Assembly (NCBI GenBank): GCA_905209085.1
Contig: CAJLRM010000005.1
Coordinates: 1 to 64,000, forward strand
Length of the DNA: 64,000 nucleotides
Reading direction: 5' to 3'
Origin: an uncultured Eubacteriales bacterium
Lineage (GTDB): Bacteria; Bacillota; Clostridia; Christensenellales; Borkfalkiaceae
The translations under genes and the position numbers were made by a program. Below are positions 58,232-64,000 of this stretch, one piece after another. Below the pieces are notes generated by a model. It was not told the origin of the DNA. It did no database searches and saw only the letters and a program-made list of their open reading frames with translations. Every line of letters begins with the position of its first letter. The stretch's first letter is position 1.

Positions 58232-58900
58232 ATGGTCGATTTAGGAGATTGGAACGAATTATTGGCGCCTCTTTTTAAAGACGAGCGCTATCAGCAGATA
58301 CGAAAATTTTTGTTTGACGAATACAACAATCACGTCGTTTATCCCGATATGTACGACTTATTCAACTGCTTCCGCTATACGTCGTTTGCAGAGGTGAAAG
58401 TGGTGCTTTTGGGGCAGGACCCCTATCACAACGCAGGACAGGCGCACGGGCTATGTTTTTCCGTACAGGACGGCGTTGAAAAACCGCCCTCTCTCGAAAA
58501 TATCTTCAAGGAGCTGAAAGCGGACATCGGCTGCGGCATCCCGCAATCGGGCAATCTGACCAAATGGGCGAAGGAAGGCGTCCTTCTCATGAACACCTCC
58601 CTGACCGTGCGCGCGCACCAGGCGAACTCCCATTCCAAATGCGGCTGGGCGTGGTTTACGGACAGCATCATCGAGTTGATTTCCGAGAGAAAAGAACACG
58701 TCGTATTTATTCTTTGGGGGGGAAACGCGAGGAGCAAAAAGCCGCTCATCGACCAAAGCAAGCACTTGATTTTAGAATGCGCGCATCCCTCTCCCCTGTC
58801 CGCTTCCAATGGATTTTTCGGCTGCCGTCACTTTTCCAAGACGAACGCCTATCTCAACCAATACGGAATCGCCCCGATCGACTGGGATCTGACAAAATAA
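58232..58900 (+). CDS. ung: Uracil-DNA glycosylase (family 1)
   Basis: 222 residues. Removes uracil from DNA. Motif GQDPYHNAGQAHGL (about 63-76; catalytic D and water-activating region) and HPSPLSASNGFFG (about 187-199) are complete. GGAAGG lies upstream of ATG at 58232. Plus strand, isolated from the minus-strand genes after it. With the hypoxanthine and alkylation glycosylases at 4.6-5.8 kb it completes a base-excision set. Confidence 0.97.
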   Translation: MVDLGDWNELLAPLFKDERYQQIRKFLFDEYNNHVVYPDMYDLFNCFRYTSFAEVKVVLLGQDPYHNAGQAHGLCFSVQDGVEKPPSLENIFKELKADIGCGIPQSGNLTKWAKEGVLLMNTSLTVRAHQANSHSKCGWAWFTDSIIELISERKEHVVFILWGGNARSKKPLIDQSKHLILECAHPSPLSASNGFFGCRHFSKTNAYLNQYGIAPIDWDLTK

Positions 58901-58963
58901 AAAAAGAAGGACGCCCGTTTCGCATTTTGCGTTTTACAGGCGCCCTATTTTTTTGCCCGGATG

Positions 58964-59158
58964 TCAGTGCGGGAGTTCTCCGCAGACCTCCCGCGCGTCG
59001 TAATCCAAAACGGTATAGATATTTTTGCGGCGTTTGGATAGATAAAGCGCCCGATCCGCCCGCGACAAAAGCTTTTCAAAATCGATTTTCCCCCCCCCTT
59101 TGAAGACCACCGCTCCGACGCTGTGGGAAAATTTCAATTCGGGAAAACCGCTTTTCAT
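58964..59158 (-). pseudogene. Truncated GGDEF-domain remnant
   Basis: 64 codons matching only the C-terminal end of a diguanylate cyclase: FSHSVGAVVF, then LLSRADRALYLSKRRKNIY (the ADxALYxxK helix). The GG(D/E)EF active site and everything before it are missing. ATG at 59158 directly follows the TGA of the upstream gene, so a short peptide may still be made by coupling. Confidence 0.75.
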
Positions 59159-60094
59159 TCAGGGTTTATCGTATAAATCGTAAGCGCCCTCTATCGCGTG
59201 GATCAGATCGACGATGAGCGCGTTATAGGGGGTAGGGACGCCGTAGAGCTTCGCCTGTTCCACCACGGCGCCGTTGATGGCGTCTATTTCCATCTTGACG
59301 CGGCGTTTTCTGTCCTGATACATGGACGAATAACCGCCCGCGTCGTCGATGCACACCTTACGCACCATTTCCAGGACCTCGCGCCTGTCGAAGTACGTTC
59401 CGTCCGCTTCCGCGACTTCCACGGCTTCATAGATGAGCCGCTTGGCAAAATTCCACGCATAGGCGTTTTTCGCCAGATAGCCGATGGGCGTTTCCGTAAT
59501 CGCCGTAAAGGCGTTGACGGAAAGATTGACGAACAGTTTGCTCCAAATAATGCGCTGTATGTCGTCGCTGACCGTCACCTCGAAGCCGCAGGCGCGCAAA
59601 ATTCCCGCCACCCTTTCGAGAGGTTCCGTACAATGGGCGTTGCTGCCGATCGTGGTGGCGCCGCTGCCGCCGTGACGGGTCCTGCCGGAACCGAGATTGA
59701 TGGCGTTATGCTTGCTGGTGCCGATGAGAATATTTTTCGAATCCGCGTATTTGGCTACTTTTCTGTCGTTTCCCGCTCCGTTTTGCAGCGTCATCACAAG
59801 AGTTTCGTCCGAAAAGAGATTTTTATTTTCTTCGAGCGCCGTTTCCGTATTCGTGCTCTTGACAAAGACGATGACAAGATCTACCTTTTTTGGACATTTT
59901 CCCGAGAGAAAGGCAGAAATATTTTCTTTATAATACGATTCCGAGCCGTCCGTTTCGACGACCGCAATGCCTCTTTCCCGGATGGCTTCCACCTGTGGAC
60001 GATAGGAATCTATCATCAGGACCTGATTTTTTTTGCTTAAATATGCGCCGTATAGACAGCCCATGGCGCCCGCGCCCAAGACAGCGATTTTCAT
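59159..60094 (-). CDS. Ketopantoate reductase family protein (PanE/ApbA)
   Basis: 311 residues, NADPH-dependent. GAGAMG (about 7-12) Rossmann loop, NGAGN (about 104-108), catalytic lysine in WSKLFVN (about 187-193) and PTPYN near the C-terminus. Reduces 2-dehydropantoate to pantoate or a related 2-oxo acid; no panB/panC adjoins, so the pantothenate role is unproven. The GGDEF remnant follows with no gap. Confidence 0.88.
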   Translation of the reverse strand: MKIAVLGAGAMGCLYGAYLSKKNQVLMIDSYRPQVEAIRERGIAVVETDGSESYYKENISAFLSGKCPKKVDLVIVFVKSTNTETALEENKNLFSDETLVMTLQNGAGNDRKVAKYADSKNILIGTSKHNAINLGSGRTRHGGSGATTIGSNAHCTEPLERVAGILRACGFEVTVSDDIQRIIWSKLFVNLSVNAFTAITETPIGYLAKNAYAWNFAKRLIYEAVEVAEADGTYFDRREVLEMVRKVCIDDAGGYSSMYQDRKRRVKMEIDAINGAVVEQAKLYGVPTPYNALIVDLIHAIEGAYDLYDKP

Positions 60095-60181
60095 CTTCGT
60101 GGTTTCTCCTTTCTTCGGAATGTGTTTCCGAGTTTATGTTATTGTATCATATCCGACCCGCCGATGTAAAGCGTCTGTATG

Positions 60182-60211
60182 AAAAAAACGGTACCCCGCG
60201 GCACCGTTTTT
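60182..60211 (-). terminator. Terminator of yebC
   Basis: ACGGTGCC/GGTACCGT stem followed by seven T residues on the minus strand. Confidence 0.8.
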
Positions 60212-60217
60212 CATTTT

Positions 60218-61015
60218 TTATTCTTCGTCCTCGTCGTCGGGCAAATCCACGTTATGATAAACTTCCTGCACATCGTCAAGCTCTTCGAGAGCGTCGAGCA
60301 TATTTTCGAAAGTCTTTACCTTATCCGCGGGAAGAGTGATCTTGTTTTGCGGGATCATGGCGACTTCCGCCTGCACGAATTTGATCTTCGGCTCCTCTTC
60401 CTCGTTGCGGCGGGTTTTAGGCGCCGCGGCCATCAGTTCCCGATTCTTCTCTTCGAGATATTTTCTGACCTCGGAAAAGCTCTCGGGCGTGGTGAAAATC
60501 TCATACACGTCGTCGCTGACAGCCACGTCGTCCGCACCCGCTTCCAGGGCGTACTCCGTCATCGTGTCCTCGTCGAGTTCCACCGTCCTTTCGACGACGA
60601 TGTATCCCTTGTTGTCGAAATTGTAGGAAACGCAGCCCGTGCTGCCCATCGAGCCGCCGTGCTTGCCCATGACGGCGCGGATGTCGCTCGCAGTACGGTT
60701 GTTATTGTCCGTCAGCGTCGTGACGATGACCGCGGACCCCGCGGGACCGTAGCCCTCGTAGACGAGTTCCTTATAATCCGAACCGTTCATTTCGCCCGCG
60801 GCCTTTTTGATGCTGCGCATAATGTTGTCGTTGGGCATATTGGCGGCTTTTGCCTTGGCAATGATATCCGCGAGCTTGCTGTTGGTGTCGGGATTGGGAT
60901 TGTTCTTCGCCGCAACCGCGATCTCCCTGCCGAGTTTGGTGAAAACTCTGCCCCTCGCCGCGTCCGCCTTACCTTTTTTTGCCTGAATATTGTGCCATTT
61001 GCTGTGTCCTGACAT
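60218..61015 (-). CDS. yebC: YebC/PmpR family regulator
   Basis: 265 residues. MSGHSKWHNIQAKKGKADAARG start and PNDNI..YEGYGPAG regions are universal in the family. Recent work ties YebC proteins to translation of proline-rich or problem sequences as well as transcription. C-terminal tail is acidic. It begins 10 nt after the rRNA methyltransferase gene and ends with its own terminator. Confidence 0.95.
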   Translation of the reverse strand: MSGHSKWHNIQAKKGKADAARGRVFTKLGREIAVAAKNNPNPDTNSKLADIIAKAKAANMPNDNIMRSIKKAAGEMNGSDYKELVYEGYGPAGSAVIVTTLTDNNNRTASDIRAVMGKHGGSMGSTGCVSYNFDNKGYIVVERTVELDEDTMTEYALEAGADDVAVSDDVYEIFTTPESFSEVRKYLEEKNRELMAAAPKTRRNEEEEPKIKFVQAEVAMIPQNKITLPADKVKTFENMLDALEELDDVQEVYHNVDLPDDEDEE

Positions 61016-61025
61016 ATTTTAACTC

Positions 61026-61775
61026 CTATCGATTGCTGTTTATAAATTGATCTTTTTTGAGAATATACATCGCTATGCCCGCGGCGATTCCCGCGTTCAG
61101 GCTCTCCTGGCTTTCCTCCATGGGGATGCGCAGGGTATATTCCGCGGATTGAAAAACTTTCTCCGAAAGTCCGTTGGCCTCGTTGCCGATCGCCAAAGCG
61201 TATTTTGCGGGCGGCGTAAAGGAAAAAATATTTTCCCCTTCCATATCCGCCGCGACGATGGGCGTGCCCGAAAGCGCGGAAAGCACTTCCTCCCGAGTCC
61301 CCGTATACAGCTTCGTAAAAAAGATACCGCTCATGCTGGCGCGAACGCTTTTGGGGGAATAGGGATCGGTGCACTCCACGAGATAAATCTCTTTGTATCC
61401 CGCGGCGTTGGCGGTACGGATGATGGCGCCCATATTGCCCGGATCGGAAACGCCGTCGAGCAAAAGACAGCTGTTTTTCGGGGGACGCAAGGCGTCTTTG
61501 GGAAGTTTGACGGCGCAGAGTATGCCCTGTGGGGATTTTTCGTCCGAAAGGAAGCGGAATACCTCGTCGGAAACGCGGACGGCGGTATCAAAAAGACAAT
61601 CGCCGCGATAGCTTTCGGATAGGATCGCCCTTTCGATCTCCATGCCGCTCTTTACACATTCTGACGCCATCTTCGCGCCTTCGACGAGAAAAAGCCCCTG
61701 TTCCCTTCTGCCCTTTTTGTCCTTTAAGGCAGCCGTTTCTTTTATCAACGGATTATTTTTCGAAGTCAATATCAT
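61026..61775 (-). CDS. TrmH/SpoU family RNA 2'-O-methyltransferase
   Basis: 249 residues. N-terminal substrate domain (1-95), then SPOUT methyltransferase with DPGNMGAIIRTANA (about 110-123), the IGNEANGLS motif (about 198-206) and RIPM..SLNAGIAAGI (about 219-235) knot. Methylates a 2'-OH of rRNA or tRNA; target unassigned. Genes of this group commonly lie beside infC-rpmI-rplT, as here, separated by a bidirectional terminator. Confidence 0.92.
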   Translation of the reverse strand: MILTSKNNPLIKETAALKDKKGRREQGLFLVEGAKMASECVKSGMEIERAILSESYRGDCLFDTAVRVSDEVFRFLSDEKSPQGILCAVKLPKDALRPPKNSCLLLDGVSDPGNMGAIIRTANAAGYKEIYLVECTDPYSPKSVRASMSGIFFTKLYTGTREEVLSALSGTPIVAADMEGENIFSFTPPAKYALAIGNEANGLSEKVFQSAEYTLRIPMEESQESLNAGIAAGIAMYILKKDQFINSNR

Positions 61776-61788
61776 GTTACATTACACG

Positions 61789-61820
61789 AAAAAAGCCTTT
61801 TAGATGCTAAAAGGCTTTTT
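61789..61820. terminator. Terminator of infC-rpmI-rplT
   Basis: AAAAAGCCTTTTA/TAAAAGGCTTTTT stem with A- and T-runs on both sides, nine nt after the rplT stop. Confidence 0.85.
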
Positions 61821-61829
61821 GGGAATTCG

Positions 61830-62180
61830 TCAAAGAGCCGCTTTAGCTTTTTCGGCGAGCTGCGCGAATGCGGGAGCGTCATTGACAGCCAAGTCGGCAA
61901 GAACTTTTCTGTTGAGATTGATACCGGCAACGTTGAGTCCGTGCATCAGCTTGCTGTAAGAAAGACCGTTGAGCCTCGCCGCCGCGTTGATTCTGGCGAT
62001 CCAGAGCTTTCTGAAATCTCTCTTTCTTCTTCTTCTGCCCACATAGGCATAGTTCAAAGACTTCATAACGGCTTGTCTTGCGATACGGTAAGACTTGCTC
62101 TTGTTGCCGAAATAGCCCTTGGAGAGCTTAAAAATCTTTCTGCGCTTTTTCAGCGCGTTTACACTTCTTTTAATACGCAT
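61830..62180 (-). CDS. rplT: 50S ribosomal protein L20
   Basis: 116 residues beginning MRIKRSVNALKKRRK, the normal bL20. Needed for early 50S assembly and represses its own operon by binding the leader. Third gene of infC-rpmI-rplT, 20 nt after rpmI. SRKLWIARINAAAR-type central motif is intact. Confidence 0.98.
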   Translation of the reverse strand: MRIKRSVNALKKRRKIFKLSKGYFGNKSKSYRIARQAVMKSLNYAYVGRRRRKRDFRKLWIARINAAARLNGLSYSKLMHGLNVAGINLNRKVLADLAVNDAPAFAQLAEKAKAAL

Positions 62181-62200
62181 AACTGAGTTCTCCTTATTTC

Positions 62201-62401
62201 TTAATCCTTATAGGGAATCATACTTTTGACGGTATTTTCCTGAGTCGAAGAAACGAGGGTGCTCTGGCGCAGATTTCTTCTTCTTTTGCTGCTCTTTGTT
62301 TCCGCTTTATGGTTCTTGCCGCCGTGAGGTCTGTTGACCTTGCCGCTGCCCGTAAGCCAAAAACGCTTTTTTGTTCCGCTGTGGGATTTCTGTTTAGGCA
62401 T
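62201..62401 (-). CDS. rpmI: 50S ribosomal protein L35
   Basis: 66 residues starting MPKQKSHSGTKKRF, standard bL35, very basic. Second gene of the operon, 86 nt after infC. Confidence 0.97.
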   Translation of the reverse strand: MPKQKSHSGTKKRFWLTGSGKVNRPHGGKNHKAETKSSKRRRNLRQSTLVSSTQENTVKSMIPYKD

Positions 62402-62487
62402 ATATTTATCCTCCGAATATTTTTTCCTGCTTTATCTGCTCCGCCTTCCCTGCCTTAGCGCAAGGCGCGCGGAAACATTCTTTGTGA

Positions 62488-62997
62488 TTATTTGGCGGGC
62501 GAAAGGATCATGATGATGTTTCTGCCTTCCGTGGCGGGGTTTTTGTCCATCGTCGCCTTGCCGCCGAGCACACTGAAAAAGCGGTGCATCACGTCCACGC
62601 CCATGGACGAATGCGCCATCTGCCTGCCGCGCATTTTAATGGAAACCTTCACCTTATTGCCCTCTTCGAGAAATTCCAGCGCTTTCTTCGCTTTGACGTT
62701 CAGATCCCCTATGTCGATGGTCATGGAAAGATAGATCTCCTTGATCTCCATCACCTTCTGATTTTTGCGGTTTTCCTTTTCGCGCTTCGCCTGTTCGAAT
62801 TTGAACTTTCCGTAGTTCATGATCTTGCAGACGGGCGGCACCGCGTTGGGTGAAATTTTCACCAAATCCAAATTTTCTTCTTCCGCAAGGCGCAGAGCCT
62901 CCGAAGAGCTCATCACGCCGAGCATATCGCCGTTGGAAGCGATCACTCTGATTTCCCTGTCACGGATATCTCCGTTCAACTGATGTTGTTCTTTAAT
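62488..62997 (-). CDS. infC: Translation initiation factor IF-3
   Basis: About 169 residues. Keeps ribosomal subunits apart and checks start codons. The start is ATT at 62997: it gives the family N-terminus (IKEQHQLNGDIRDREIRVI) and has GAGG 9 nt upstream, whereas the ATG at 63042 lies within the attenuator hairpin. A rare start codon is the known basis of infC autoregulation. YGKFKFEQAKREKENRKNQK linker and C-domain IKMRGRQMAH are intact. Confidence 0.96.
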   Translation of the reverse strand: MKEQHQLNGDIRDREIRVIASNGDMLGVMSSSEALRLAEEENLDLVKISPNAVPPVCKIMNYGKFKFEQAKREKENRKNQKVMEIKEIYLSMTIDIGDLNVKAKKALEFLEEGNKVKVSIKMRGRQMAHSSMGVDVMHRFFSVLGGKATMDKNPATEGRNIIMILSPAK

Positions 62998-63154
62998 GGT
63001 AGTACACCTCACGCCAAATATAATAAAGGTCGCTTGAAACACAAGCGACCCGCAATAATCTTTGCAACCGTTTAAACCGACGTCTAAACCATCCGAAAAT
63101 TATCGAGCCGCGCCGATGAATACCGCGCGGCGAGAAGGTTCGCTTCTGCTTAGC
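62998..63154 (-). promoter_or_regulatory. L20-type autoregulatory leader of infC operon
   Basis: About 155-nt leader with the typical opening GCAGAAGCGAACCTTCTCGCC and a downstream hairpin. In Bacillota, excess L20 binds such a leader and stops transcription before infC. Assignment is by position, motif and the attenuator at 63016-63050. Confidence 0.75.
63016..63050 (-). terminator. Attenuator hairpin in the infC leader
   Basis: GGTCGCTTG/CAAGCGACC stem followed by TTTATTATATTT on the minus strand, 19 nt before the infC start. Confidence 0.8.
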
Positions 63155-63160
63155 TATCTT

Positions 63161-63189
63161 ATAATACTATAACCATAATTTTTTGTCAA
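63161..63189 (-). promoter_or_regulatory. Promoter of infC-rpmI-rplT
   Basis: Minus strand: TTGACA (63184-63189), 17 nt, TATTAT (63161-63166). Confidence 0.85.
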
Positions 63190-63233
63190 GCGGATTCGAC
63201 CGATAATTTTCTTAAATTTAACAATTTTTTTAA

Positions 63234-64000
63234 TCAATCCGATTCCAGACGATTTTTCAGGCTTGCCGCGACCTCTGCCATAAAACGCGCCGCCTGCGGA
63301 TAGAGTTCCAAGGGATATCTGACCATAAAGCTGCTCGATTCCAGCGTCACGTCCCCCCGATAGCCTATCTTTTTCAAGGCTTCGAGAATGGGAGCGAATT
63401 CGACGGCGCGGCTGTACGGCAGTTCGTGATTGTCGTTCAAACGATCGTTATCGTGAATATGAAGAGCCTGCAAATTGTCTTTCAGCGTTTCGATCATTTC
63501 GACGGCGCTCGTTTGCAGTCCCTTCATTTCCGCGTGTCCGATGTCGAGGCAGGCGACGAATACGTCTTTGTCGAGAAGCGAGAGATGCGCGAGAAAATCG
63601 CCGTGAGAGGAACAAGCCGCAGGCGAAGCGTGCCCTGCCTGTCTGTCCCAATTCCACATATTCTCCAAGCCGATCTTTACCCTTGCCTTGCGGGCATACG
63701 GCTCGAAACGGCGATAGAGCGCGGCGTTTTCCTCCGCGGTATAATCGTTGCAGGGATGTACCACGCAAATTTTCGCGCCCAAAATGCCGCTGACTTCTAT
63801 CGCGCGGACGATCTGCGGAAAAATCCATTCGTTATACGCGTCGTCCCCCTTGACGGCTGTGGGAAAAGGAGCGTGCGTCTGATTACAGTCGAGTCCGATT
63901 CCGTCTGCGTATTCCCTCAATTCTTTCGCGCGCAGCGCGTAGTCTTCGCTGTCTATCAGGCGATCTTTCAGCTCGCCCTTAAACATGGAAAAGTCGTAAG
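63234..64000 (-). CDS. Sugar phosphate isomerase/epimerase-like TIM-barrel protein (5' end cut by window)
   Basis: At least 255 residues of the xylose-isomerase-like AP endonuclease 2 superfamily. Segments HAPFP, VVHPCNDY, IGLENMWNW, CLDIGHAE and HIHDN supply the metal-binding H/E/D set. The frame stays open upstream of the ATG at 63986 to the window edge, and family members have about 20-30 more N-terminal residues, so the true start lies beyond 64000. Substrate unknown. No close partner gene visible. Confidence 0.87.
   Translation of the reverse strand, partial: YDFSMFKGELKDRLIDSEDYALRAKELREYADGIGLDCNQTHAPFPTAVKGDDAYNEWIFPQIVRAIEVSGILGAKICVVHPCNDYTAEENAALYRRFEPYARKARVKIGLENMWNWDRQAGHASPAACSSHGDFLAHLSLLDKDVFVACLDIGHAEMKGLQTSAVEMIETLKDNLQALHIHDNDRLNDNHELPYSRAVEFAPILEALKKIGYRGDVTLESSSFMVRYPLELYPQAARFMAEVAASLKNRLESD

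Noticed and set aside
1..64000. CRISPR arrays, insertion sequences, prophage or integrase genes
   Set aside because: Looked for regularly spaced direct repeats, transposase motifs and phage genes on both strands; none seen.

Overview
The window reads as a chromosomal segment of a spore-forming Clostridia-type member of the Bacillota. The basis is spoIIID, hprK, mutS2, helD, tmcAL, yjdF, a pta-ackA acetate pathway, class III anaerobic ribonucleotide reductase (nrdDG) with NrdR-type operators, a flavodiiron oxygen-scavenging protein, Gram-positive AGGAGG ribosome binding sites, and frequent TTG/GTG starts. No 16S gene or taxonomic marker is present, so family-level placement is not possible. 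About 55 genes or gene remnants are seen, and most lie on the minus strand in tight runs with 4-40 nt gaps or ATGA/TGATG overlaps. No insertion sequence, CRISPR array or prophage was seen.

Layout. 0-13 kb: ABC-F ATPase; acpP with its own promoter and terminator; a five-gene minus run (deacetylase, M16 peptidase, hypoxanthine-DNA glycosylase, AlkD-like glycosylase, tex); mutS2; a U32-family rRNA hydroxylation-type protein. 13-22 kb: hprK, a gene-poor 0.7 kb, a Cof-type HAD phosphatase, uvrC, an ArsR regulator, a methyltransferase, a CopA copper ATPase fused to a CopZ-like domain, and a long leader region. 22-26 kb: yceD-rpmF, pta-ackA, and divergent tmcAL. 26-29 kb: an AT-rich accessory patch (small proteins and a PD-(D/E)XK-type nuclease) ending at a tRNA-Thr gene. 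29-40 kb: lipid kinase, SPOR-like membrane protein, O-antigen-ligase-like protein, nrdDG, a DUF1934/MBL-fold/Rho-like operon, tyrA, flavodiiron protein, spoIIID. 40-52 kb: type IIA topoisomerase pair, HAD nucleotidase, HelD, methyltransferase, argS, ychF. 52-59 kb: yjdF behind a riboswitch-like leader, a CGCAxxGCC protein, a leaderless phosphopantetheinyl transferase, a GNAT, an unexplained structured intergenic region, a ferritin-like protein, mtnN, ung and a GGDEF remnant. 59-64 kb: ketopantoate-reductase-like gene, yebC, an rRNA methyltransferase, infC-rpmI-rplT with an L20-type leader, and a truncated TIM-barrel isomerase at the edge.

Themes. Translation and RNA quality control (infC-rpmI-rplT, rpmF, argS, ychF, tmcAL, tRNA-Thr, ABC-F, U32, TrmH-like) and DNA repair (mutS2, uvrC, ung, hypoxanthine- and AlkD-type glycosylases) dominate. 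acpP and the Sfp-type transferase that could activate it are both present. TmcAL consumes acetate and is divergent from the genes that make acetate. The most unusual object is the Rho-like protein at 35272-36774. It keeps the Rho fold and P-loop but has replaced the catalytic glutamate, the arginine finger and a Walker-B-adjacent arginine. Also notable are a CopA whose DKTGT motif reads DKTAT, a tandemly duplicated translation start in the U32 gene, and a roughly 380 bp structured intergenic region that I cannot assign.
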